11,024 bases of DNA from JAJPHJ01 sp035622315 (lineage in GTDB: Bacteria > Vulcanimicrobiota > Vulcanimicrobiia > Eremiobacterales > Eremiobacteraceae): contig DASPVP010000105.1 in NCBI GenBank assembly GCA_035622315.1, forward strand, positions 1 through 11,024, given 5' to 3'. A model generated the notes under the pieces. It was not told the origin of the DNA and did not search any database. It worked only from the letters and a program-made list of their open reading frames with translations. This document shows, piece after piece, positions 1-7,436 of this stretch. Position numbers and translations under genes: made by a program. Every line of letters begins with the position of its first letter. The stretch's first letter is position 1.

Positions 1-960
1 CTCGTTGGGCGTGACGAGCACCGACAAGCGGTCCGTGTCGCGCGCGTCGTCGAGACAGTAGGCCTTGAGCTTCGCGCGCATGTCAGGATCCGACCACAGC
101 GTGCGCATGTTGGCCGCGTCGACGAGCGTGCGCCCTTCGTCACCGATCCCCAAATGGCGCACGATATGCTTGAGCTTGTAGTTGGGGAGCTTGCGCCCCA
201 CGTCCCAGCGGACCGCGCTGATGAAAGTGTCGGAGATCTGCCGGCCTTCGATGCGGTAATATTTCACCAACATGCCCGATTGCGTCGAACGGCGCAGGCT
301 GTCGTCAAGCCACATCGGCGTACGGCCATCGCGGCCGAGCACGAGGTCGACCCCGAAGCGTCGCGCGCGGCCTGCAAGGTACCAGAGGTCGAAGTTGAAG
401 ACGTTGTGCCCTTCGAGCACGTCCGGATCCCGCTCGCGGACCAAGCGCGCGAACGCCTCGATCATCGCCCCTTCGTTCGCAAAGCGGTCGAGCGAGAGGA
501 CCTCTTCGAATCCTCGATCGTCGCGCAGCGCGATGATGACGATCGCGGCGTCATCGCGGTCAGGGTCGACGTCGAGCGTCTCGATATCGAACTGCATCCG
601 GCGCAGCTGCGAGAACCGCAGGTCCTTGAAGAATGTGTCGCCCGTGGCCACGAGGTGCGAGGTGATCGGGTCGAGATAGGCGAGCCGTTGATCCGGTGCG
701 AGAATCCGCGCCCGATCCCCGATGGCGCGCGCATTGGAGCCGATCGTGAGGTGGCGCAATTCGTGCGCCCCGCTCAGTTCGATGCTCGCGGGTTGCGGCT
801 TGCGCGCCACGAGCCAATTCGCGAGGGGCACCACGTCGCGTTCGGTGCGATCGCCGAGCCGGCGATACAGCGTTGCGGTTCCCGCGCTTGAATCCGGCTC
901 TACGCTGACGATGCCGGTTCGAAAGCCATGACCGAAGATAAGGTCGGCGGTCGTCGGCAC
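1..960 (-). CDS. Family B DNA polymerase, N-terminal and exonuclease part (partial)
   Basis: Reading the minus strand from a GTG at 960 gives 320 codons that run off the left edge without a stop. The N-terminus reads VPTTADLIFGHGF, and residues 120-310 carry the three DEDDy 3'-5' exonuclease motifs: Exo I FDIET (D125, E127), Exo II GHNVFNFD (N186, D191) and Exo III YCLDDARD (Y301, D305). All catalytic positions are intact, so proofreading should be active. In this family the palm and fingers domains follow; they would lie outside the window, so an exonuclease-only protein cannot be excluded. The GTG starts two bases after the stop of the upstream exported-protein gene, in the string TAGGAGTG, which suggests termination-reinitiation rather than a properly spaced ribosome binding site. 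Bacterial relatives act in repair or translesion synthesis. The exonuclease call is firm; the exact start is less sure. Confidence 0.88.
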   Translation of the reverse strand, partial: MPTTADLIFGHGFRTGIVSVEPDSSAGTATLYRRLGDRTERDVVPLANWLVARKPQPASIELSGAHELRHLTIGSNARAIGDRARILAPDQRLAYLDPITSHLVATGDTFFKDLRFSQLRRMQFDIETLDVDPDRDDAAIVIIALRDDRGFEEVLSLDRFANEGAMIEAFARLVRERDPDVLEGHNVFNFDLWYLAGRARRFGVDLVLGRDGRTPMWLDDSLRRSTQSGMLVKYYRIEGRQISDTFISAVRWDVGRKLPNYKLKHIVRHLGIGDEGRTLVDAANMRTLWSDPDMRAKLKAYCLDDARDTDRLSVLVTPNE

Positions 961-962
961 TC

Positions 963-2117
963 CTACGGATACACCGAGGGCGTGGGCGTCGGCGTCGGCG
1001 GCGCGGGCGGAGAAGCGATGGGCTCGTCGCTGCTCTGCGGGATGGGGATTGGCGGCAAGCTTACCTCAGGCAGCGCGCTTGGGTATGGCGTCACGGGGGC
1101 CATCGGCGGAGGTATGAACTCGGTGTTCGTGGCGGCCGGACTTGCGATGGCCGCCGGCACGCTGGTCGAATAGATCGAGGTGTCCGGCGCCGTGGTGTTG
1201 CCGAGATATGCGGATGCGGGGACGAAGCCCACGGTCCCCGTGAAAACCGGCACGCCCGGTATGTAGTGCAGGAGTTTGATCGTGACGTCTGTCTGGAGCG
1301 TGTAGCTTCCGAGGCGATCTTTTGCCTTCGCGTTGCCATGGCTCGATGCGTCGATGACCATCCCGAGAAGCAGCTTGTTCTGCGACTCGAGATACGTCCG
1401 GCTCGTGGCACCGCCGCCTCCCCGCAGTGTCGCCAAACCGAAGCCCTTCACTTTGAGCTGCGATTGAAAATCGCAGCCCCCCGTTGACGAGATCAGAACC
1501 ATCGTGCCCTGGTCGCCGGTGGGTAAGTCGACCATGTTGTTCATCGACAGCGTCAGGACGCCATAACGCAACGGAAGGACGCCGGAGGAGAACCAGCGTT
1601 TCCCGATATCAGGCAGCTCGCTTTGGAGGCTCCCGAGCAGAAAGGTCGCCGCGCTCAGGTCACCCATCGCGCCGGCGGACGAGCCCGCGCCCTGCGCATC
1701 GAGCATCGGACTCGGCTGCGGTGACGCCGTCGCCGGCGGCGGGGCGCTCGCGGTCGGCCCGGGCGACGGACTTGCGCTGCTCGCGACGGGTGGCGCGGCC
1801 GTGCTCACTGCGAGGATCGGACCACCGCCGGAAGCGATGCCTTCGATCGTCCAAGCGACGCTCGCGTTGTCGTCCTGGCGAAAGACGCGGCTTTGAACGA
1901 CGCCGGACGCATCGCGAAAACGGACGGTGAGCGTGGCGATGCGTGTCACGACGTAGACCTGCTGCTCGCCGAGACCGAAGACATGGCCCGCCACGTAATA
2001 GACGCTCTTCGCCTGCGAACTCTGGCCGCTCGGATCGGCAACGCCGGCTGCTACGAATGCGACGAGCGCCGCGATGCAGACCGCCGCACGCAGCCTGGCG
2101 CTCCTCGCAGCCGTCAC
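963..2117 (-). CDS. Exported protein with proline-rich linker and tail, unknown function
   Basis: A 384-residue protein starting at a GTG that overlaps the upstream stop in the string GTGA, so the two genes are probably translationally coupled. Residues 1-27 form a Sec signal peptide: basic start, hydrophobic core, likely cleavage after AAGVA. Two globular segments (about 35-107 and 150-320) are separated by a Pro/Ser/Ala linker at 108-138. The last 60 residues form a second Pro/Ser/Thr-rich tail ending in PTPTPTPSVYP. The segment TYLESQNKLLLG (241-252) resembles TYYDEQNRVLVG in the upstream gene, and both proteins begin their mature part with a beta-rich stretch (GEQQVYVV here, GDQIVYDI there), so distant paralogy is possible. 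A single cysteine (C215) remains in the predicted mature region. No lipobox was seen. Function is not recognised; an envelope or extracellular location is inferred from the signal peptide and tail. Confidence 0.85.
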   Translation of the reverse strand: MTAARSARLRAAVCIAALVAFVAAGVADPSGQSSQAKSVYYVAGHVFGLGEQQVYVVTRIATLTVRFRDASGVVQSRVFRQDDNASVAWTIEGIASGGGPILAVSTAAPPVASSASPSPGPTASAPPPATASPQPSPMLDAQGAGSSAGAMGDLSAATFLLGSLQSELPDIGKRWFSSGVLPLRYGVLTLSMNNMVDLPTGDQGTMVLISSTGGCDFQSQLKVKGFGLATLRGGGGATSRTYLESQNKLLLGMVIDASSHGNAKAKDRLGSYTLQTDVTIKLLHYIPGVPVFTGTVGFVPASAYLGNTTAPDTSIYSTSVPAAIASPAATNTEFIPPPMAPVTPYPSALPEVSLPPIPIPQSSDEPIASPPAPPTPTPTPSVYP

Positions 2118-3028
2118 GCGTTCGACCTGACTGCGGGCCCCGATTCTGGCTCGCTACCGAAGAACGCCATAGGGGTCGGTGTGGGAGTCGGCGTGCCTTC
2201 GTCCTCGTCGGACGAACTCGTGTCTGCGGGCTGGGGTGCTACGCTTGCTTGTGGTGCGGGCGAAGCGTGGGTCCAACTGCCAAGAACTACGTTGAACGCG
2301 GATGAGTAGTCGTCGTGCGTGGTCGCGCTGGCCGGTTGCACGACCATGAGCGTGCGAAAAGCCTCGCCCACAAGCACTCGGTTTTGCTCGTCATAGTAGG
2401 TCGTGCCACCGACGGTGATCGTGCCGGCTGTCGGCTGGCCGTCGGCCGTGCGCAAAAGCGATCCGCTGCCCTCGGATCGCAGAGCGATAGCCGTGAATCC
2501 TTGATAGTTCGTCTGCCCGATGACGGTGCGTTTCATGTCGAGGCTGATGAATGGGGTCTTCGCGGAGTTCGTCCAGGACTTGCCGATGACCAGCGCACCG
2601 TGCTTCGCGATCTCGCCGCTCATCGTGTTGGCCGCACCCAGCGCGTCTGAGACGCCGAGCCCCACCTGCGCCTTGGTCAGGAGCTGACCGTCGGGCAAGA
2701 TCTTCCCCGAGGTCACCGATTGCATCTCGACCGGTTGTCCGGCGTTCGTCCCTTTGAAATCCAGGGTCACGTTCGCGAATGCGATACCATCTTGGGCGAC
2801 CGAGTAGACGGCGAACGTCGCCGTTCCTTGCGCCGAAGCGTCGGTCACGGTATCTTTGCCCTTCGCCGTGCCGAGCACGTGATGTTGCTGCAGCTCCACC
2901 GTGATGTCGTACACGATCTGATCGCCGGGCGAAAATGCCGAGCTGGTCGCGGCCGGCGATGGCGGTGCGCCCCACACGGCCAAGACGATGATGGCCGAGA
3001 GCGCAATCCAGGTCGCCAAGCCCCGCAC
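2114..3028 (-). CDS. Exported protein with Pro/Thr tail, unknown function
   Basis: The frame is open further upstream, but the GTG at 3028 is chosen. It has a perfect GGAGGA five bases before it, it starts a clean signal peptide (MRGLATWIALSAIIVLAVWG, cleavage near PSPAA), and it leaves room for the divergent gene at 3114. This gives 304 residues. The mature part (about 28-250) looks beta-rich, with GDQIVYDI near its start and TYYDEQNRVLVG at 210-221. After residue 255 comes a disordered tail with an acidic run SSSDEDEG and then TPTPTPTP. It is the first gene of a probable unit with the next exported protein (4-base overlap) and the polymerase. The fold reminds me of periplasmic beta-clamp or LolA-like proteins, but this is only an impression. 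No catalytic motif is visible and the function is unknown. Confidence 0.83.
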   Translation of the reverse strand: MRGLATWIALSAIIVLAVWGAPPSPAATSSAFSPGDQIVYDITVELQQHHVLGTAKGKDTVTDASAQGTATFAVYSVAQDGIAFANVTLDFKGTNAGQPVEMQSVTSGKILPDGQLLTKAQVGLGVSDALGAANTMSGEIAKHGALVIGKSWTNSAKTPFISLDMKRTVIGQTNYQGFTAIALRSEGSGSLLRTADGQPTAGTITVGGTTYYDEQNRVLVGEAFRTLMVVQPASATTHDDYSSAFNVVLGSWTHASPAPQASVAPQPADTSSSDEDEGTPTPTPTPMAFFGSEPESGPAVRSNA

Positions 3029-3113
3029 GTGGATCCTCCAGCGATGACGATGACGCAGCAGAACGTGGGCAGGTTTGACGGCGAGAGCACGTAAACCCCT
3101 TTGCGTTCTTGTG
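3029..3113. promoter_or_regulatory. Divergent intergenic region between two exported-protein genes
   Basis: These 85 bases must carry promoters for both the minus-strand unit (polymerase and exported proteins) and the plus-strand unit (exported protein and polX). A plus-strand TTGACG at 3075-3080 looks like a -35 box, but no convincing -10 follows at 16-18 bases. No good pair was found on the minus strand either. The assignment rests on gene orientation, not on recognised boxes. Confidence 0.4.
3034..3039 (-). promoter_or_regulatory. Ribosome binding site GGAGGA
   Basis: On the minus strand GGAGGA is followed by the five-base spacer TCCAC and a GTG at 3028. It decides the start of the exported-protein gene in favour of 304 residues over a 349-residue version beginning at 3163, which would overlap the divergent gene. 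Confidence 0.8.
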
Positions 3114-3707
3114 ATGAGGCGATTCACGCTCTTCGCGCTGCTCGTGACGTTCGTCGTCTGCACGGCGGCGCACGCCGACGACTCAGACGGTTACGACTCG
3201 AATCTCGCACAGGCTGTGCGCGAGGCCACGCAGCAATACCGCCTGGTCGTGTGGGCGTTAGACGATGGCTACATCCAGACGACGGACTACATCCCGTCGT
3301 TCGGCACCATGTACACGAACCACGACCGCTTCGATACGCGGACCTTGGCGCAACCGACGGTGCTGATCTACGATCTCGCCGGGCGGCTGGTCGCGTGCGG
3401 CTACCAATACGTCGACAAAGCGAACGCCCCCGACCAGCTGAAAAGTCCAGACGTCACCGGCTGGTATCAAATCCCACGGCACGTGCACTACAACATCATC
3501 GTGGACGGCGTCACGTACTACGCGCAGCAGCCGTGGGATAGCGACGATCCGCCCACGGCTGCGAACCTGATCGCGCGCAAATTGATGCCGCCCGACGCGA
3601 AGCTCGTGTTCGCATTCGTCCACCCCGCAGCAAGCGCGATCGTCATCTGGGCATGGATGCCGAACCCGTACGGGCTATTCGACACGGCGAATCCCTCGCT
3701 GCCGTGA
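3114..3707 (+). CDS. Small exported protein, unknown function
   Basis: A 197-residue protein. The ATG at 3114 is preferred because it directly starts a signal peptide, MRRFTLFALLVTFVVCTAAHA, with likely cleavage after AHA at residue 21. A GTG one codon earlier is an alternative, and no clear Shine-Dalgarno sequence precedes either. The mature protein is about 176 residues, rich in aromatic residues and aspartate, with segments such as QYRLVVWALDDGYIQTTDY (41-59), PTVLIYDLAGRLVACGY (81-97) and HVHYNIIVDGVTYYAQ (123-138). This suggests a small beta-sheet domain. It has no membrane anchor, metal motif or repeat that I recognise. It lies 16 bases upstream of polX on the same strand and is probably co-transcribed with it, although an exported protein and a cytoplasmic polymerase have no obvious shared job. 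Confidence 0.8.
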   Translation: MRRFTLFALLVTFVVCTAAHADDSDGYDSNLAQAVREATQQYRLVVWALDDGYIQTTDYIPSFGTMYTNHDRFDTRTLAQPTVLIYDLAGRLVACGYQYVDKANAPDQLKSPDVTGWYQIPRHVHYNIIVDGVTYYAQQPWDSDDPPTAANLIARKLMPPDAKLVFAFVHPAASAIVIWAWMPNPYGLFDTANPSLP

Positions 3708-3723
3708 GCACGAATTCCGCACC

Positions 3724-5451
3724 GTGACCAACGCGCAAGTCGCCGAGCGGCTGAACGAGATCGCCGCCCTCATGGAGTTCGACGGGGAACCATTCTTCAA
3801 GATCAAGGCGTACGAACGCGCCGCGCGCAGCCTCGAGGACAGCCAGACGCCGGTAGCGCGGCTCATCGCAAGCGGCGAGCTCGATCAGCTGCCCGGCGTC
3901 GGCAAGGCGATCTCGCACAAGATCGCGGACATCGATCGGACCGGCACGTGCGCGTATCTCGAGGAGCTGCGCGCCAAATTCCCGCCGACGATATTGGAGC
4001 TTCTCCGGGTGCCGGGGATCGGCGCCAAGACCGCAATCGGGATGTATCGCGAGCTCAACATCGGTGGGTTGGAAGACTTGCGAAAAGCGATCGCCGATGG
4101 TAGCATCAGCCGCGTCCCCCGGCTCGGCCCGAAGACGATCGAGAACATGAAGAACCAGCTCGCGCGCATGTCGTCCCACACCAAGCGCATGCGCTTGGGC
4201 GACGCCTGGCCGCTCGCGCAACGGATCGTGGCCGCTTTGGCCAAGCGCAAGAGCGCGCACAATCTCGTGGCCGCAGGCAGCCTGCGGCGCATGGAGCGCA
4301 GCGTGCGCGACCTCGACATCATCTGCACGAGCGCGGCTCCCGACGAGGTCATCGAGACGTTCGTGACGCTGCCGATCGCAGAACGGGTCACGGCGCGAGG
4401 CACGACCAAGGCCACCATTTGGGCCGCACTCGGCATCTCGGTCGACCTGCGCGTCGTGCCCCACGAATGTTTCGGGAACTTGCTGCAACATTTCACCGGC
4501 AATAAAGAGCACAACGTGAAGTTGCGCGAGTTCGCATTGCGCAAAGGCTTGAGCGTGAGCGAATATGGGCTCGAGGATGCCTCGGGCAAAGTGATCACCT
4601 GTGCCGAGGAGGCCGGCGTCTACGAGGCCCTCGGCCTGCAGTACATCCCGCCCGAGCTGCGCGTCGGGCTCGACGAGATCGATCTCGCGAAGCGCAACGC
4701 CCTGCCCAAGCTCGTCGAGCTAGCGGACATCCGCGGCGATCTGCACGACCACACGGATTGGAGCGACGGGGTGTGCACGATCGAAGAGTTGGCGAAGGCT
4801 GCGGCAGCTCGGCACCGTCAGTATCTCTCCATCTCGGATCATTCGCCGTCTCGCGCGGTGGCCAATGGTCTATCGATCGAACGGCTGCGCGACCAGATCG
4901 GCCGCGTGAAGGCGGTGGCAGATGCGTACGGCGTTCGCTTGCTGACGAGTTCCGAGGTAGATATCCGAGCGGACGGTTCGCTAGATTTCCCAGACGATGT
5001 GCTCGCCGATCTGGACATCGTCGTCGCCTCGATCCACTCGTCCTTCCGCGCCCCGAAAGAGCAGCAGACCGAGCGGCTTCTGCGCGCGATCGAGAACCCG
5101 TTCGTCAACATCATCGGCCACCCGACTGGGACGCTGATCGAAGAACGCGAGGGCTACGATTTCGATCGCGAAGCCGTGTTCAAAGCGGCGGCGAGGACAG
5201 GAACCGCGCTCGAGATCAACGCGAACCCCGCACGGCTCGATTTGAGCGCCGACCTCGCACGCAAGGCACGCGAGGCGGGCTGCACGGTGTCGATCGACAC
5301 CGACGCTCATCACGCCGAGGATATGGACAACATGCTTTATGGAGTGGCCACGGCTCGCAAGGCGGGCGTCTCAAAGGAGCAAGTGCTCAATGCCCGTCCG
5401 CTCGAGGACGTGCTGGCGTTCGTGCGCCGCAAACGCGCCCGCAAACGCTAA
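3724..5451 (+). CDS. polX: DNA polymerase X with PHP nuclease domain
   Basis: A 575-residue protein, the usual length of bacterial PolX. Order of domains: an 8-kDa-like domain starting MTNAQVAERLNEIAALMEF; helix-hairpin-helix motifs LPGVGKAIS (56-64), VPGIGAKTA (96-104) and VPRLGPKTI (131-139); and a palm with GSLRR (185-189), metal aspartates in DLD (D196, D198) and a third in VDLRVV (D241). A family-typical EYGLED follows at 280-285. The C-terminal PHP domain has DLHDHTDWSDG (339-349), SDHS (371-374), E411, SIHSS (436-440), GHPTG (465-469) and DTDAHH (525-530), so its metal site looks complete. The family fills short gaps in base excision repair, and the PHP domain supplies 3'-5' exonuclease and end-processing activity. 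The start is GTG with little Shine-Dalgarno signal. The stop codon overlaps that of the convergent PHP gene. Confidence 0.96.
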   Translation: MTNAQVAERLNEIAALMEFDGEPFFKIKAYERAARSLEDSQTPVARLIASGELDQLPGVGKAISHKIADIDRTGTCAYLEELRAKFPPTILELLRVPGIGAKTAIGMYRELNIGGLEDLRKAIADGSISRVPRLGPKTIENMKNQLARMSSHTKRMRLGDAWPLAQRIVAALAKRKSAHNLVAAGSLRRMERSVRDLDIICTSAAPDEVIETFVTLPIAERVTARGTTKATIWAALGISVDLRVVPHECFGNLLQHFTGNKEHNVKLREFALRKGLSVSEYGLEDASGKVITCAEEAGVYEALGLQYIPPELRVGLDEIDLAKRNALPKLVELADIRGDLHDHTDWSDGVCTIEELAKAAAARHRQYLSISDHSPSRAVANGLSIERLRDQIGRVKAVADAYGVRLLTSSEVDIRADGSLDFPDDVLADLDIVVASIHSSFRAPKEQQTERLLRAIENPFVNIIGHPTGTLIEEREGYDFDREAVFKAAARTGTALEINANPARLDLSADLARKAREAGCTVSIDTDAHHAEDMDNMLYGVATARKAGVSKEQVLNARPLEDVLAFVRRKRARKR

Positions 5452-6257
5452 AGCGACGCCTGCGTCAGCCGCTCGAGCAGCTCGCCCGTGGCTTCGAACC
5501 CGCTCGGGCGGTACCCGCTCTCGAAATAACCGTGATAGTCGCTGCCGCCGCAGAAGAGCTTTCCAGCTCGTTGCGCCATCGCGGCGAGCGCGCTCTGTTG
5601 CGCCGGCTCGTACGCCGCGTAGATGGCTTCCAGCCCATCGCAATCGCGGACGAGCGCTTCGGCGAGACCGGCTTCGTACAGCGGCCAGGGATGCGCGATC
5701 ATCGCGGCCCCGCCTGCGCGTCGGATGACCGTAGCGGCTGCGCTTGGGTGCGGGAGCCGTTCGTATGCTTCCGCCGGAAGCGCCGCGAAGAAGGCCTTGA
5801 ACCGCGCGTGCACCTTTTTCGGATCGCCATCATCTAACCCCAAGAGACAGAGACGCTCGATGAGCACGGGGAGCCGCACCGGATGATCCGGAAAGTCGCG
5901 CGCCGCGTCCACCTCCGCGCCGTCGCGCGCGAGAGCGTTTATCCAACGCAGTTGGTTCGCGTCCCAAACCGTCTGCGCCGCGGAGTTCGCAACACCGATG
6001 CCTTCGTCCGCATCCTGACATCCGAGCCCGAGCACGTGGATGACGCGGCCGTGGGCGTAGGTCGTCATCTCGATGCCGCCGACGAACCGCACCCCGCGCG
6101 CCGCCGCGCGTGCCTTCGCCGCGATGTGTCCAGCGGTCGTGTCGTGGTCGGTCAGCGCGAGGATCTGGACGCCGGCATCGGCCACGAGGTCCACGAGCGA
6201 CGCGGGGTCCAAACGCCCGTCGCTGTGGTGGCTATGCAGGTGGAGATCGGCGAGCAC
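5448..6257 (-). CDS. Stand-alone PHP-domain phosphoesterase (YciV/TrpH-like)
   Basis: A 269-residue protein starting at GTG. It consists of one PHP fold with all expected metal-binding motifs: DLHLHSHHSDG (4-14; H6, H8, D13), TDHDT (36-40; H38), GGIE (60-63; E63), VIHVLG (72-77; H74), AHP (188-190; H189) and GSDYHG (238-243; D240, H242). This arrangement is that of the YciV/TrpH group, whose studied members hydrolyse phosphoesters of nucleotides or short RNA (3',5'-bisphosphate phosphatase and 5'-3' RNase trimming of rRNA). The exact substrate here cannot be read from sequence. It is the last gene of the minus-strand operon, 12 bases after uppS. Its TAG and the TAA of polX share bases 5449-5450, leaving no space for a terminator between the two convergent units. 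Confidence 0.93.
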   Translation of the reverse strand: MLADLHLHSHHSDGRLDPASLVDLVADAGVQILALTDHDTTAGHIAAKARAAARGVRFVGGIEMTTYAHGRVIHVLGLGCQDADEGIGVANSAAQTVWDANQLRWINALARDGAEVDAARDFPDHPVRLPVLIERLCLLGLDDGDPKKVHARFKAFFAALPAEAYERLPHPSAAATVIRRAGGAAMIAHPWPLYEAGLAEALVRDCDGLEAIYAAYEPAQQSALAAMAQRAGKLFCGGSDYHGYFESGYRPSGFEATGELLERLTQASL

Positions 6258-6269
6258 TGACGACGCGCG

Positions 6270-7007
6270 TCAGTTCCCGAAACGACGGTGGCGGCGCTGG
6301 AACTCGATCAACGCTTCGGCGAAATGCTCGCGCGTGAACTCCGGCCAAAAGACCTCCGTGACCCACAACTCGGTGTATGCCATCTGGTAGAGCAAGAAGT
6401 TCGATAGCCGGTATTCACCGCCCGGGCGCAACAGCAGGTCCGGATCCGGCATGCCGGCGGTGTAGAGATACGAAGCGATCGTCGAGCCGTCGATGTCGTC
6501 CTCTTTGAGCGTCCCCGCGCGAAGGGCAAGAGCCAGCGCCTTGAATGCGTCTTTGAGCTCTGTCCTAGCGCTGTAGTTGACGGCGAGGTTGAGTACGGTC
6601 CCGGTGTTCTGCTCCGTGCCCTTCACCAAGTGCTCGAGCGCCTTCCGGGGCGCCGGAGGCAACGCTTCCACTCTACCGAGCAACTGAACGCGCACATTTT
6701 CGCGCCGTAAGCCGTCGAGTTCGTTTCGCGCGAAGACGCAGCACAACTCGAACAGCAGCGATACTTCCGCCGCCTCGCGCTTCCAGTTCTCTTCGGAGAA
6801 CCCGTACACGGTGAGGATCGGCACGCCGAAATCCGCTGCGGCGCGCGTCGTCTCGCGCAGCGCCGTCATGCCGCGGCGGTAGCCCTCGATGATGGGCAGT
6901 TTGCGCTCGCGCGCCCAACGGCGATTGCCATCCATGATGATGGCTACGTGGCGCGGGATCGGGCCTGCGGGATCGGGCAGCGGATATCGCTGCGCGTCTC
7001 TCAACAA
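6270..7007 (-). CDS. uppS: Isoprenyl transferase (undecaprenyl diphosphate synthase)
   Basis: A 245-residue cis-prenyltransferase that adds isopentenyl units to farnesyl diphosphate to make the C55 carrier for peptidoglycan and other envelope polymers. HVAIIMDGNRRWA (20-32) carries the catalytic D26. GFSEENWKR (69-77) carries S71, N74, W75 and R77. Further family motifs are AVNYSARTEL (142-151) and LLRPGGEYRLSNF (192-204), with diphosphate-binding R194, R200 and S202 followed by E213. The residue numbers coincide with those of the E. coli enzyme. One oddity is EGYRRG at 41-46, where the usual GH motif has Tyr43 in place of the conserved His43. The start is TTG, supported by GGGGAG seven bases upstream; the next codon is also TTG. 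The stop of the regulator gene lies 12 bases before the start, so the two are co-transcribed. Confidence 0.96.
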   Translation of the reverse strand: MLRDAQRYPLPDPAGPIPRHVAIIMDGNRRWARERKLPIIEGYRRGMTALRETTRAAADFGVPILTVYGFSEENWKREAAEVSLLFELCCVFARNELDGLRRENVRVQLLGRVEALPPAPRKALEHLVKGTEQNTGTVLNLAVNYSARTELKDAFKALALALRAGTLKEDDIDGSTIASYLYTAGMPDPDLLLRPGGEYRLSNFLLYQMAYTELWVTEVFWPEFTREHFAEALIEFQRRHRRFGN

Positions 7008-7014
7008 AACTTTG

Positions 7015-7020
7015 CTCCCC
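7015..7020 (-). promoter_or_regulatory. Ribosome binding site GGGGAG for uppS
   Basis: The minus strand reads TAGGGGAG, where TAG is the stop of the regulator gene. A seven-base spacer and a TTG codon follow. The good spacing supports TTG at 7007 as the uppS start although it is a rare start codon. Confidence 0.75.
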
Positions 7021-7436
7021 TACTCCCGAGCCAGCGCAAGGCGCGGCACCGATCGGCTGGTTTGGCGGGCGACGCCGTCCGCCCGTTCGTGCACGTCCTT
7101 GACGACCGTCTCGAGCTCATCGATGTACGAAAGGAACCGAGCGCGACCGCTTTTTGAGATCCGGCAGACGGTCATGGGCCTTCCCGCACCGCTCTCTTTG
7201 CTGATGGCGACGATGTCCATGTCAGCGAGCGCTGTGAGATGACGGCTAAGATTGCCATCGGTCAAACCGCACGCTTCCTGAAGTTCCGTGAAGCTCAGGC
7301 CTTCGGGATGTGTGAACAGACACGTGCACACGGCGAGCCGGCCGCGTTCGTGGAAGATCCGCTCCAAGCCCGAGTAGGCGAAGCGCGCGTCTGTTCGGCT
7401 GCGCTGCGGTTTTCGTCCGTTTCTCTTCATGCTCAT
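7020..7436 (-). CDS. Winged-helix transcriptional regulator (HTH_34-like)
   Basis: A 138-residue cytoplasmic DNA-binding protein. The core at about 23-108 matches the HTH_34 winged-helix type (MarR/ArsR-like): IFHERGRLAVCTCL, then LSFTELQEACGLTDGNLSRH (47-66) with the recognition helix in GLTDGNLSRHLTAL, and a wing GAGRPMTVCRISKSG (83-97). A C-terminal helix follows, perhaps for dimerisation. No ligand-binding or phosphoacceptor domain is present. The ATG overlaps the TGA of the membrane-protein gene in ATGA, so the two are translationally coupled. Pairs of this regulator type with a small polytopic membrane protein are common in bacteria. A perfect palindrome over the operon promoter (8047-8063) is the obvious candidate binding site, which would make the operon autoregulated. 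The effector is unknown. Confidence 0.9.
   Translation of the reverse strand: MSMKRNGRKPQRSRTDARFAYSGLERIFHERGRLAVCTCLFTHPEGLSFTELQEACGLTDGNLSRHLTALADMDIVAISKESGAGRPMTVCRISKSGRARFLSYIDELETVVKDVHERADGVARQTSRSVPRLALARE

Noticed and set aside
154..891. Long plus-strand open frame of 245 codons
   Set aside because: It is antisense to the polymerase exonuclease domain. The DEDDy motifs appear only on the minus strand, and the plus-strand protein is Arg/Glu/Val-biased shadow sequence.
978..1012. GGCGTC-type 6-base repeats, possible phase variation
   Set aside because: They encode the PTPTPTP tail. Six-base units cannot shift the frame, and there are only a few copies.
3075..3113. Longer N-terminus for the exported protein from 3075
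   Set aside because: It would place about 13 arginine-rich residues before a complete signal peptide starting at the ATG at 3114.
2391..3173. 260-codon minus-strand frame overlapping the exported protein
   Set aside because: Very rich in Arg and without any domain or good start. The alternative frame has a ribosome binding site, signal peptide and coupling to the next gene.
4758..5837. 359-codon plus-strand frame through polX and the PHP gene
   Set aside because: It crosses two well-supported genes in the wrong frame and is Arg-biased, as expected for a shadow frame in GC-rich DNA.
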